NCBI GenBank assembly: GCA_934636465.1
Contig: CAKUAR010000004.1
Span: forward strand, 59,895-123,894
Reading direction: 5' to 3'
Source: an uncultured Muribaculaceae bacterium
GTDB taxonomy: Bacteria > Bacteroidota > Bacteroidia > Bacteroidales > Muribaculaceae
Length of the DNA: 64,000 nucleotides
A program made the position numbers and the translations under genes. Every line of letters starts with the position of its first letter. The first letter of the stretch is position 1. This document shows, piece after piece, positions 36,051 through 45,808 of the stretch. The notes under the pieces are model-generated. The model ran no database searches, was not told where the DNA came from, and saw only the letters and a list, made by a program, of their open reading frames with translations.

Positions 36051-37484
36051 TCAATATTTCATCGTTCCGAGCACCTTGCTCAAATACACGTTGCACAGCT
36101 GCACGTCAATCTCCGCGTCAATCTTTTCGCTGTTGGCCTTCAGCCATGCCGTCTGTGCGGCAAGCACGTCGCTCGTGGTTGACACACCTTCCTTGAAGCC
36201 CACCTGTGCCATGCGCAGGTTCTCATTGGCTTTCTCCAGGTTCTTCTTTGTCATCTCGTATGTCTTCCACGCCTCCTGGTTCTTAAACGAGGCTTGGTTC
36301 ACCTGCAGTTCTATCTTGTCTTTTGCGTCGGCAAGCTCCAGACGTTTTATAGTTGCCTCGGTCTTTGCAGCCTTATATTTATTGGTCAATCCGCCCCAGT
36401 GCCACAATGGAATCTTCACCATAGCACCCACCGAGAACGCTCCGGCAAATTTCCTCTCATAGCCGTTGTAACTGTTAGGGTTCATCAGGCTATACATGCC
36501 CACGGCTGCCACTTGCGGCAACATCGACGCACGTGCCACCTTGGCTTTTTCGTCATATATCTTGGCGGCAAGCTCCAGCGAGCGCACCTCGTGGCGGCGT
36601 GCATACACATCGTTCAGGGCGTATGTCTCCGACCCCTCTGCCACGGCCCAAGTGTCCTTGTCCTCGTCTTCAAGCACAAACTCCGAGTTTATTGGTGCGC
36701 CGCAGAGCTGGGCGAGCAGCATGCGTGACAGCGCCACTCCGTTCTTCACCTTGGTCAAATCCACGTTTGCCTCATTGAGCTTCACGTCCACGTTCAGCAA
36801 GTTCGACTTTGTGGCCACGCCCTCATTGAGCATTTTTTTCACGTCGTTGTCAAACGTCTCAAGCAGTTTTACATAGTTTTCGGCCAGCTTTTGCTTAGCT
36901 TTGAGCGACACCACTTGCCAATACGCGGCGTCCACGTCATACACCACGTCTTCCACCTTTGAGTCTTGCATTGAGCGCGCCAGCTCCTCGGCATAACGCG
37001 TAATCTCATTCATGGCCTTGATTTTGCCTCCCATATATATAGGCTGCGTCAGCGTCAAAGCTCCGGCAAACACATTGTGTACGTTAAATGTCATTGCGCT
37101 TTTTGGCAGATATGCCACCGTCGATGGTATGGGCTGACCATTTGCCGTAGTGATTGGCAAGCCGGTTTGCGGATTTGTCAGCAAATTAAACTCGTAGCTT
37201 TGCGTCTTGGGGTTAAACGTCTTTGTGGGCAGCAACTGGTCTTCTGCCAGCAGAGAAATGTTCTTTTGGTTATAGAAATAAGAAGCCTCCAGATCAAGAC
37301 TCGGCAAATAGGCCGCCTTGGCTTCTTTGCGCTGATAACCTGCGCCCTCCACTCTGGCGCGCGACTGCTGTATCTCCTTGTTGTTTCTTATCGCCATGTT
37401 GCGACACGAGTCAAGCGACACAGCACCTTGGGCAACTCCGCCCCACAGCATCATCACTGATAATGAGAATAATAACTTACGCAT
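36051..37484 (-). CDS. TolC-family outer-membrane efflux protein
   Basis: 477 aa with a signal peptide (about 1-20, VAQGA). The long helical repeats (SRARVEGAGYQRKEAKAAYL, ATKSNLLNVDVKLNEANVDL in the first half and AKTEATIKRLELADAKDKIE in the second) and two beta-strand regions are typical of OEP/TolC trimers. First gene of the exporter operon; a -7 box lies about 143 bp upstream. Confidence 0.9.
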   Translation of the reverse strand: MRKLLFSLSVMMLWGGVAQGAVSLDSCRNMAIRNNKEIQQSRARVEGAGYQRKEAKAAYLPSLDLEASYFYNQKNISLLAEDQLLPTKTFNPKTQSYEFNLLTNPQTGLPITTANGQPIPSTVAYLPKSAMTFNVHNVFAGALTLTQPIYMGGKIKAMNEITRYAEELARSMQDSKVEDVVYDVDAAYWQVVSLKAKQKLAENYVKLLETFDNDVKKMLNEGVATKSNLLNVDVKLNEANVDLTKVKNGVALSRMLLAQLCGAPINSEFVLEDEDKDTWAVAEGSETYALNDVYARRHEVRSLELAAKIYDEKAKVARASMLPQVAAVGMYSLMNPNSYNGYERKFAGAFSVGAMVKIPLWHWGGLTNKYKAAKTEATIKRLELADAKDKIELQVNQASFKNQEAWKTYEMTKKNLEKANENLRMAQVGFKEGVSTTSDVLAAQTAWLKANSEKIDAEIDVQLCNVYLSKVLGTMKY

Positions 37485-37626
37485 ACTGTTTTCTCTATCT
37501 TATGTGACTTTGCCCTGAAGCCTACCGTTTGCTGCACAATTCTGGAGTCTTCACCCCTGCCCGGCATCAGCAGTCAATCAGGGTCAATAACTATATATTA
37601 TACTCCTCTTCTTTTTTTATTGGTGG

Positions 37627-37634
37627 CAAAGATA
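37627..37634 (-). promoter_or_regulatory. -7 promoter box of the TolC-HlyD-permease operon
   Basis: Minus-strand TATCTTTG matches TAnnTTTG. It implies a leader of about 135 nt before the TolC start, long enough to hold regulation. No clear -33 element at the expected distance. Confidence 0.4.
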
Positions 37635-37774
37635 ATGCAAAAAACATTTCCTTGCTTTTCCTCAAGTGATATGGAACACCAATGCTTCATAATTGAACAC
37701 ACGCAGTGGTGCACCACCCTCATTATCACCAGCCTTTTGGCTTGCCCACCGCCCCGACTTCTCGCTGCGGCAGC

Positions 37775-38686
37775 TTATTTCTGAAACACGAAGCTCTTAG
37801 AAGCCAGGCGATAGTTGTCGGCAAACAACTCCACGGTATATTGGCCTGGGTTGAGTGTGGTGTTCACGTTATAAAACACCTTGATGCCTGCCAGCTCCTG
37901 ACCGCTATACTCTATGGTCTTGCTCTCGGTGTAGGCCACACTGCCACCCTCAAACTTAAACGTGCCGCGCCGACCGAGCAGAGCGCCTTCAGGACCGGTG
38001 ATGCGCATATATATCACCTTTTCGCCCACAGGCGTAGAGTTATTTTGCGGTATTGTGAACTGCACCATTAGCTGCTTGGCTTTCGATATTTTTTTCTCCA
38101 CCTTGCCGTTGCCCTTGAGCGACGTCAAGCTAAGTCCCGTCACATTGAGTTTCTCGGCAAGCACCATGCGCTTGTTCAGAGCCTCGTTTTGTTGCGACAC
38201 ATTGGCCACCTGGCTCGACAGCTCACGGTTTTGGTTGTTAAGCTGGCTGTTTGCCAACTTCAAGCCCTCGTTTTCCTTGCCCAGAGAGTCTATTATCTCC
38301 ACATAGTGACGCATTATGCCTTTCAGGGTCACAATCTCATTTTGCAGCTCCTTTATGCGCTTTCCGCTCGAAATCTTCTGCGACTTCAGTTCGGCGAGCA
38401 GCTTTTCCACCTTGTCCTTAGCCTCGGTGTACTTCTGTAAAATTGAGTCGTTGTTTATATATTGCGCTTGGTTCTCATAATTCTTGAAGTCATTATCCAG
38501 TTGCTCATACTCCCCAGCCAGTTGCAACTGGTCGTTCTGGAGTTTAAGCTGTTCTATTTGAGCCTCTTGTTCTTTGGCTTTCTTGCTGTTGCTCACCGAG
38601 TCATATATCACAAATGCCAACACGGCTGCCACCACCAGCACGCCAATCGCTATTAATGCCTTTTTAGAAGATTGTGTCATTTCCAT
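37775..38686 (-). CDS. Membrane-anchored coiled-coil protein, function unknown
   Basis: 303 aa. Short cytoplasmic start, one membrane helix (about 10-29), then a long coiled coil (about 35-180, rich in Q, N, E, K and L; EQEAQIEQLKLQNDQLQLAG), and a C-terminal beta-rich domain (about 195-303; LMVQFTIPQNNSTPVGEKVI, PGQYTVELFADNYRLASKSF). The shape suggests a periplasmic spacer or scaffold. ATG 38680 is an alternative start. A good promoter lies directly upstream. Confidence 0.75.
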   Translation of the reverse strand: MEMTQSSKKALIAIGVLVVAAVLAFVIYDSVSNSKKAKEQEAQIEQLKLQNDQLQLAGEYEQLDNDFKNYENQAQYINNDSILQKYTEAKDKVEKLLAELKSQKISSGKRIKELQNEIVTLKGIMRHYVEIIDSLGKENEGLKLANSQLNNQNRELSSQVANVSQQNEALNKRMVLAEKLNVTGLSLTSLKGNGKVEKKISKAKQLMVQFTIPQNNSTPVGEKVIYMRITGPEGALLGRRGTFKFEGGSVAYTESKTIEYSGQELAGIKVFYNVNTTLNPGQYTVELFADNYRLASKSFVFQK

Positions 38687-38705
38687 TTATATTTTTGTTT
38701 AATTG

Positions 38706-38738
38706 CAAAGATAGTGCAAATCACACGCAGAACACCAA
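38706..38738 (-). promoter_or_regulatory. Promoter of the coiled-coil protein gene
   Basis: Minus strand: TTGG (38738-38735), 21-bp spacer, TATCTTTG (38713-38706), matching the Bacteroidetes consensus with one -33 mismatch. The start codon follows within about 20-26 bp, giving a very short leader. Confidence 0.5.
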
Positions 38739-38932
38739 CTTTCACCAAAATTTATGCCACCACAGCGCGCCACAATTATGCGTTTCCACGCCAAGCACCC
38801 CACCATAGGCGTAACAGTAGCAGCGCACCACCCAAACACAGCGCACCACCGGAGCTACACACTCCATTTCGACGCCAGCGTGCCAGCCCCACCCGACAGT
38901 CTATCATAGACAAGAACCATCTTTAACTGCCA

Positions 38933-38949
38933 GCGTGCCGAAGGTACGC
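38933..38949. repeat. GCGTGCC hairpin repeat (outlying copy)
   Basis: GCGTGCC-GAA-GGTACGC, the same stem as the copy at 41506 but with loop GAA instead of GGA. It lies 14 bp past the stop of the 206-aa secreted protein gene. Confidence 0.55.
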
Positions 38950-38962
38950 GTATCACACCAAC

Positions 38963-39583
38963 CTACACCTCAAACACCTTTTCGTTTTTGTGTTTCTCAG
39001 CGTTCTCACGCTCCTTTTGCTGCTTGTCGGCATCTTCCTTGCGCTGCACCTTCTGCTTGTGGTCGTGATGCTTCTTCAGCTTCTTTGCCGTCTTGGGGTC
39101 TTCAGTAAAGCTGCTTATAAACTCATCTACCACCTCGCGGCTGCCATACAAATAGTTCACAGTCACCTCTATCAGCAAGTCCGATTTTTTCGACATCATG
39201 TCGGTCAGCAAGCCACGCGAGCCGTCGGGCATAGTGCCCTCCACCTGAAACACCTTGAATTCCTTTGCCTTTGGCGAAGCCTCCTTGGTGTCATACATGT
39301 TATACGACCTCGCCAGTTTTTTCAGGTTTTGCCTTATGTCCTTGTCCTTCACGTCTTTCTTCGAGAACAGCTCTATCGTTATCGACATTTCGTCCCACCT
39401 TATCTCAAACCGCGTGTTGCTGCTATACGTCACAAAACCGCCGTTAGGCACCTCAAACGTCAAGTTGTGTCGGCTCCACGTATATACCGAAGCACTTGCC
39501 GTCTGCACCGTGGCAGTCATTGCCAACACTGCCAGCACGGCTGGCAAAAATATCTTTTTCAAACCCGAAATCTTCATTTTCAT
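38963..39583 (-). CDS. Secreted hypothetical protein with a charged C-terminal tail
   Basis: 206 aa. Signal peptide about 1-31 (VQTASA-S), a small globular domain (NLTFEVPNGGFVTYSSNTRF, MSITIELFSKKDVKDKD) and, from about residue 165, a Lys/Glu/His-rich helical tail (KKLKKHHDHKQKVQRKEDAD). No family recognised. 50 bp after the GH25 gene, probably the last gene of that operon. ATG 39577 is an alternative start. Confidence 0.65.
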   Translation of the reverse strand: MKMKISGLKKIFLPAVLAVLAMTATVQTASASVYTWSRHNLTFEVPNGGFVTYSSNTRFEIRWDEMSITIELFSKKDVKDKDIRQNLKKLARSYNMYDTKEASPKAKEFKVFQVEGTMPDGSRGLLTDMMSKKSDLLIEVTVNYLYGSREVVDEFISSFTEDPKTAKKLKKHHDHKQKVQRKEDADKQQKERENAEKHKNEKVFEV

Positions 39584-39633
39584 TCCCTATTTTCGTTTTT
39601 TACAATGTTCATGTCCATTGACGCAAGCCCACC

Positions 39634-40413
39634 TCAGTCAGCATTGTTGTCGTCCACTTCCGCGAGCCATTTCTCCCACTCGCCGCGCGAGCCGTTAAAC
39701 ACGTTCAAATCCACCTCACCTTTCACACCGTCCACGGTGCCCCAGTGGCTATATTGCTGGATTTTGTGGCCATACTGCTTGTGCAGCGTCCCCGGCGACT
39801 TAAACGAGCACAGCCACAAATATTCCCCGTCAAGGTTTCCGGCTATGTAGTTCTTGTAGCCGTCACCATTGGTGTATAACATCACCACAAAGCCTTTTTT
39901 CTTCAGTCTGTTCACCATGGCGAGCAACTCCTTCACTGTTTGTTCGTTTTTCACAAATCCGTCGTTGCCCCAGTCTTCCACGTCCACCACAAGCGGCAAG
40001 TCCAATTGTCGGCCATCTACCGCCCTTATGAAGTTATCAGCCTGCATCACGCCGTCAGTCTTTTTCCTGAAAAAGTGATATGCGCCCACTTTCATTCCGG
40101 CTTTCAGCACACTGGCGTAATTTTTCTTGAAACTTGGGTCTGTGTAGCTCTTCCCCTCGCTGGCCTTCAGATACACGAAGCTCACGCCGTCGGCTCTAAC
40201 CTTGTCAAAATCTATCCTGCCGTTATGGTTCGACACATCTATGCCCACCACCGGATAGTGTACATGGTCAATCACCACATCGGGGTGAAAAAACCTGTTG
40301 CGGCCCACATAAAGCAGTCCGCCCACTATCAGCAGTGCGGCAGCCCCTGTGGCAAGCACCCATTTCAGTGTCTTGTCAAGCCTGTTTTTTCGTGTCCGTC
40401 TGCGGCGAGCCAT
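39634..40413 (-). CDS. GH25-family lysozyme-like muramidase
   Basis: 259 aa. A basic start and a membrane anchor (about 19-36) are followed by the GH25 domain: VVGIDVSNHNGRIDFDKV (Asp59), FVYLKASEGKSYTDPSFKKN, GAYHFFRK and the catalytic DVED with Glu146. It cleaves peptidoglycan between MurNAc and GlcNAc. Membrane-tethered GH25 genes are common in Bacteroidetes and may serve cell-wall remodelling. Follows the TM2 gene by 17 bp. Confidence 0.9.
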   Translation of the reverse strand: MARRRRTRKNRLDKTLKWVLATGAAALLIVGGLLYVGRNRFFHPDVVIDHVHYPVVGIDVSNHNGRIDFDKVRADGVSFVYLKASEGKSYTDPSFKKNYASVLKAGMKVGAYHFFRKKTDGVMQADNFIRAVDGRQLDLPLVVDVEDWGNDGFVKNEQTVKELLAMVNRLKKKGFVVMLYTNGDGYKNYIAGNLDGEYLWLCSFKSPGTLHKQYGHKIQQYSHWGTVDGVKGEVDLNVFNGSRGEWEKWLAEVDDNNAD

Positions 40414-40430
40414 AGCAGATTTTCCTTAAA

Positions 40431-40850
40431 TCAAAACAGAGGGAAAGTTGCCGGCGTAGTCACATACTTCGCCTCAAACTCCTCCTGTGTCATCAGAAAC
40501 ATCATTATTCCTTGCACAATCGACAACACCCACACAATCACGCCAAGCACACCGCAAGAGCAAATGGTGCATAGCAAAAACACCACCCCTGCCGTGGTCT
40601 TACCGCAGTAGAAATAATGTATGCCAATGGTACCCAGCAAAATGGCAAGCAAACCAGCCACACCACGGCTCTTGCCTGTGCGCCCCGACGCAAACACGCT
40701 GTCGAGTGTCACACTCGGACCTGCCGCATTTTGGTTTGGCGACGAAAATGCCACCTGAAACTCATTTCCGCAATAAGGGCACTTCACCGAGTTCATCGGC
40801 TGCTCCGTAGCAAACTGTTTTCCACATCGTGGACACTGATAATTATACAT
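40431..40850 (-). CDS. TM2-domain membrane protein with N-terminal zinc ribbon
   Basis: 139 aa. A small zinc ribbon (CPRC at 6-9 and CPYC at 24-27) precedes a low-complexity linker and a TM2 domain with two membrane helices (GVAGLLAILLGTIGIHYFYC, VLGVIVWVLSIVQGIMMFLM). Such proteins are of unknown role. The gene heads the GH25 operon. Confidence 0.85.
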   Translation of the reverse strand: MYNYQCPRCGKQFATEQPMNSVKCPYCGNEFQVAFSSPNQNAAGPSVTLDSVFASGRTGKSRGVAGLLAILLGTIGIHYFYCGKTTAGVVFLLCTICSCGVLGVIVWVLSIVQGIMMFLMTQEEFEAKYVTTPATFPLF

Positions 40851-41105
40851 GACTCCTTAACTTTAAATATGTTTCTATTGGTTGATTTCGCCAAAAATTC
40901 CACAAACTTGCTTTCTGGCTTTACAATTAGACGTAAAATTAGTAAAAAAGTTAAATTCCCAAACCATTTTCCACCCCCAATTTTCCCACCCCCCACCCAT
41001 TCAACAAGGGCATGCCTATATACACATACATTACACTTCCCCAGCCACACCACCCAACGCAACCAGTAACCACACACAGCGCAGCTCCCCACACACCCTA
41101 TACTC

Positions 41106-41120
41106 GTACCTCCGGCACGC
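41106..41120. repeat. Hairpin repeat copy (inverted orientation)
   Basis: GTACCTCCGGCACGC, the reverse complement of the first 15 bases of the copy at 41506-41522. Confidence 0.55.
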
Positions 41121-41190
41121 ATTGCTGAGAGGTCACCCCACTGTCCGCCGACCGTCGCATACGCTCCTCTGTCAGCGGTTACCAGCATAC

Positions 41191-41208
41191 GAGCCACCTC
41201 CGGGGCTC
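41191..41208. repeat. CCTCCGG-loop hairpin
   Basis: GAGCCACCTCCGGGGCTC: GAGCC pairs with GGCTC around a CCTCCGG-type centre like that at 41106. Confidence 0.5.
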
Positions 41209-41310
41209 TCCACCCTCAAAAAACAAGCCACCTCCACTCCACCAAGCCATTACCCAATCAGCCACTCACTCAAACGCGCCGCCACATAGCATAGCGTAGC
41301 CACCCAGCCA

Positions 41311-41418
41311 GCAAACAGCACGCAGTGCTGCAATGCGCCACCACACAGCCACTCCACTTAGCCAACGAGTAGCACGCAGTGCTATAATGCGACAGCGACA
41401 GCCTCCCGCATCAGGCGA
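41311..41418. repeat. Imperfect 54-bp tandem repeat with AGCAC-GCA-GTGCT hairpins
   Basis: Two units 54 bp apart, each carrying AGCACGCAGTGCT (41317-41329 and 41371-41383) and AATGCG just after. The closing base pair differs compensatorily: C-G in the first, T-A in the second. Confidence 0.65.
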
Positions 41419-41420
41419 CG

Positions 41421-41437
41421 ATGTGCCGGAGGCACAT
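41421..41437. repeat. Hairpin ATGTGCC-GGA-GGCACAT
   Basis: Perfect 7-bp arms, loop GGA. Relative to the copy at 41506, the two outer pairs change from G-C, C-G to A-T, T-A, keeping the stem. Confidence 0.65.
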
Positions 41438-41451
41438 GTATATGCCATAAT

Positions 41452-41482
41452 CCACGACTGAGGAGCGCAGCGACGGTCGTGG
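41452..41482. repeat. Hairpin CCACGAC/GTCGTGG
   Basis: Perfect 7-bp arms around a 17-nt loop containing GGAGCGCAGCG. Confidence 0.5.
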
Positions 41483-41505
41483 GTCACAAGCCACCCAACA
41501 AGTAG

Positions 41506-41522
41506 GCGTGCCGGAGGTACGC
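41506..41522. repeat. Hairpin GCGTGCC-GGA-GGTACGC
   Basis: Seven-bp stem with one G-T pair; the same sequence recurs inverted at 41106 and with a changed loop at 38933. Confidence 0.65.
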
Positions 41523-41560
41523 GTGTAGCACCAACCCAACCACACACCAAAAGACAACAA

Positions 41561-41590
41561 AAAAGCGTGCGACACATGCCACACGCTTTT
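41561..41590 (-). terminator. Rho-independent terminator of yidC
   Basis: AAAAGCGTG/CACGCTTTT, perfect 9-bp stem, followed on the minus strand by TTTT after the stem and further T-rich sequence. It begins 21 bp beyond the yidC stop. Confidence 0.7.
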
Positions 41591-41610
41591 CTATGCGTTT
41601 CTTCAGTTAT

Positions 41611-43710
41611 TTACTGCCGACGATTTTTCTTATTACGCTTTTCCTGCTCACGCAAAGCAGCTTGCTGTTGGCGTTGAGCCTCCTCAAGCCTTGCCATAAA
41701 GCCGCTCTTCTTTTTAGGTTTCTTTGCGTTTTCAGCCATCTTTGCACGCACCTTGTCCTCATCAACGAGCAAACGCGAGGCGTAGGTCTGTGCTATCGTT
41801 ATGAGCAACGACACGAAGTAGTAGTAGCTCAAACCAGAAGCATAGTTGTTGAAGAACACTAAGAACATGAGCGGCATGAGCATCATCATCCACTTCATGC
41901 CAGGCATCTGGTTGCTCGACTGCTGCGACTGCATCGTCAGGTAAGTGTATATGATGTTGGTCACCGTCATCAGCAAGCAGAACAAACTGATGTGATTGCC
42001 AAAGAAGCTCGATATGATAGGAATTTGTGCGCTCCACTCAAAAATTTTGTCGGGAGCCGACAAGTCGTGTGCCCACAAGAACGAGGCACCTCTAAGCTCT
42101 ATGCACGAGGGGAAGAACCAGAACATTGCCACCAGAATAGGCATCTGGAGCATCATTGGCAAGCAGCCGCCAAACGGACTCGCGCCAGCCTGGCTATAAA
42201 GTTCCATAGTCTTCTGTTGGCGCTTCATTGCGTTCTCCTGACCTGGGTATTTCTCATTGAGCGCAGCTATGTCGGGCTGGAGCACACGCATCTTGGCTTG
42301 CGACATATAGCTCTTGAACGTCAGCGGTGAGAGCACCAGCTTAATCATGATTGTCAAAATCAAGATTATTATACCATAGTTCGATATATACTTGCCAAGC
42401 CAGTTGAATACTGGTATGATTATGCCTGTGTTAATCCAGCGAAGCCACTTCCAGCCCAAAGGAATCAAGTTAGTCAACTTCAAATCCTCGTTTGGCGAAT
42501 ATTTGTCATACGACGACAACACGTCATATTTGTTAGGACCGAGATAGAAGTAGAATGATGCCGGTTTCGGATTGAGCGAGCTGTAATCTATGGTTGAGGT
42601 GACCGACAAGTCCTTCAGATATTTCTCATAGTCTGGGCTGTCCTTGTCGATTGCCGTGCTGCTCATCTGCGCACCAGTGAAATATTTGTCGGCAATCAGC
42701 ACTGCCGAGAAAAACTGGTTTTTCGTCGAGAACCACTTCAGCTGGTCTTGCGTGTCCTTGGTGTCGCTTCCGCTCTCCTTGAGTTTTTCCACGCTTCCGC
42801 TTTGGCCGGCGTATTTGTAATACAAGCCGCTGTTGCGCTCCTCAAACATCTTACCCTCTTCGTGGCGCGACATCTTCTGATGCCAGGCGAAGTCCATCAC
42901 CGAGATGTTCTGCGGGATAATCTTCTGCATGTTTTGCTGCACAATTTCCATGCGCACCATGTAGCTCTCTGGCACGAGTGTGTATTTTATGCCCCACTTT
43001 GCGCCGTCGCCAAGTTCAAGCTCCATAATCACCGTGCTGTCGTTCACGCAGTTTGGTTTGAAATAGAAGTTCTTGGTGTCGAAACGCTGCGTGTTGGTGT
43101 TGAGCGTGAAGCTATAATCATTGTCGTTTGGCGAGATTACCTCCACATGCTCCGCATTATAGGCTTTGTAGTCGAGCAGCGTGGCGCGTGTCAGCTCGCC
43201 GCCTTTCGACGACAGCTCCACTTGCAGATACTTGTTCTTCAGCGTCACGGTCTCGTTTTTGCCGCTCAAATATGAGGCAAACGAGCCATTGCGCGTGTAA
43301 GTGTCCATAGCCTTTTTCACAGCCGCCACAGCCAAGTTGTGCACACGCGGATTGGCGCTGTTGGCGTTCAGCACCTCGTCAAAATTCACTTTAGTGCCGT
43401 TCACGTTGATTTCGCCGTCCACGGTCTCGCCTTTCAAGGTGAGAGTAAGCTCGTTGTTGCCAATCTTGTTGTGGGCAGAGTCGGTGCTATATTGCCTGAT
43501 GATGCTCTTCAAGTCGGCAAGCTCCTCAGCACTCAGAGTGTCAACCGACGCTCCTGCCTGCTGCTTGCTCTGACGCTGGGCATCAAGCTGCTCTTGCTGG
43601 GCTTTTTTGCGCTGTTGTGCCAACTCTTCCTCACTTGGCTGGTTAAGCCACATGAAGCCGAATATCACAAGGCACATCAGCACCATTCCTGTAAGAGTGT
43701 TTTTATCCAT
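41611..43710 (-). CDS. yidC: Membrane protein insertase YidC
   Basis: 699 aa, slightly longer than the usual Bacteroidetes size of about 620. N-terminal helix (5-22), a large periplasmic domain (about 40-420), then the conserved insertase core with five helices (GIIIPVFNWLGKYISNYGII, NAMKRQQKTMELYSQAGASP, FGGCLPMMLQMPILVAMFWF) and a Lys/Gln-rich C-terminal tail. It inserts proteins into the inner membrane, alone or with Sec. Follows pyrG by 81 bp, the same order as in Bacteroides. Confidence 0.95.
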   Translation of the reverse strand: MDKNTLTGMVLMCLVIFGFMWLNQPSEEELAQQRKKAQQEQLDAQRQSKQQAGASVDTLSAEELADLKSIIRQYSTDSAHNKIGNNELTLTLKGETVDGEINVNGTKVNFDEVLNANSANPRVHNLAVAAVKKAMDTYTRNGSFASYLSGKNETVTLKNKYLQVELSSKGGELTRATLLDYKAYNAEHVEVISPNDNDYSFTLNTNTQRFDTKNFYFKPNCVNDSTVIMELELGDGAKWGIKYTLVPESYMVRMEIVQQNMQKIIPQNISVMDFAWHQKMSRHEEGKMFEERNSGLYYKYAGQSGSVEKLKESGSDTKDTQDQLKWFSTKNQFFSAVLIADKYFTGAQMSSTAIDKDSPDYEKYLKDLSVTSTIDYSSLNPKPASFYFYLGPNKYDVLSSYDKYSPNEDLKLTNLIPLGWKWLRWINTGIIIPVFNWLGKYISNYGIIILILTIMIKLVLSPLTFKSYMSQAKMRVLQPDIAALNEKYPGQENAMKRQQKTMELYSQAGASPFGGCLPMMLQMPILVAMFWFFPSCIELRGASFLWAHDLSAPDKIFEWSAQIPIISSFFGNHISLFCLLMTVTNIIYTYLTMQSQQSSNQMPGMKWMMMLMPLMFLVFFNNYASGLSYYYFVSLLITIAQTYASRLLVDEDKVRAKMAENAKKPKKKSGFMARLEEAQRQQQAALREQEKRNKKNRRQ

Positions 43711-43791
43711 TCTTGATTGCTTGTTTCTTCTTGTTTTATTTTTATTGTTGTTGCTTTCTCTGATTTATATCATTTCATGCGCCGGCCGTGC

Positions 43792-45426
<1,635 letters not shown>

Positions 45427-45469
45427 TCATTCATAGCAGGACACTATTACCCCACTTTTCTACAAATTG

Positions 45470-45477
45470 CAAATTTA
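45470..45477 (-). promoter_or_regulatory. -7 promoter box of pyrG
   Basis: Minus-strand TAAATTTG matches TAnnTTTG, 58 bp before the ATG. No clear -33 TTTG. Confidence 0.4.
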
Positions 45478-45652
45478 GTAATAATTATTCACCAAGCTCG
45501 CATTTTTTACAGCCAAATTTCATCGGCAGATTTTTCTCCGGCTTTTCCGGTTTTTCATCATGGCGTGCGCAGAGCATCGCCACTTCATAAGCTCACACCA
45601 CACAGGCTTTTTGGCATGCAAATAATAATCTGTGCACTTTCACGTTATAAAC

Positions 45653-45689
45653 AATTAGGAATATTATGTGTAATTAGGAATATTATGTG
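45653..45689. repeat. Perfect 18-bp tandem duplication
   Basis: AATTAGGAATATTATGTG at 45653-45670 and 45672-45689, period 19. It lies 33 bp before the -7 box of the PorU-like gene and may be a regulator-binding repeat. Confidence 0.7.
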
Positions 45690-45721
45690 CGCGTGCTGAT
45701 GCACGTTAGCATATAATTTGC

Positions 45722-45729
45722 TATTTTTG
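45722..45729 (+). promoter_or_regulatory. -7 promoter box of the first PorU-like gene
   Basis: TATTTTTG matches TAnnTTTG, 79 bp before ATG 45809; no clear -33 element. Confidence 0.35.
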
Positions 45730-45808
45730 CAACAATATGGTTTCTTGACGCTTAACGCCGACTTGCGCCGCCAGAAACCAACGTGAAACTTTGTCAGAAA
45801 TTAAAGGA

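Larger units (their letters stand above)
40851..41610. other. 760-bp gene-free spacer with many small hairpins
   Basis: No convincing protein gene; open frames here are low-complexity (Trp/Cys/Arg/Ala-rich) and arise from repeats. The first 150 bp are AT-rich, the remainder C/A-rich on the plus strand. Between 41106 and 41522 there are at least seven short palindromic hairpins, and the yidC terminator is at 41561. Confidence 0.7.

Noticed and set aside
41266..41577. Open frame on the minus strand giving a 103-aa Trp/Cys/Ala-rich protein
   Set aside because: The frame is created by the 54-bp tandem repeat and GC-rich hairpins; composition is unlike any real protein here and there is no start context or neighbour link.
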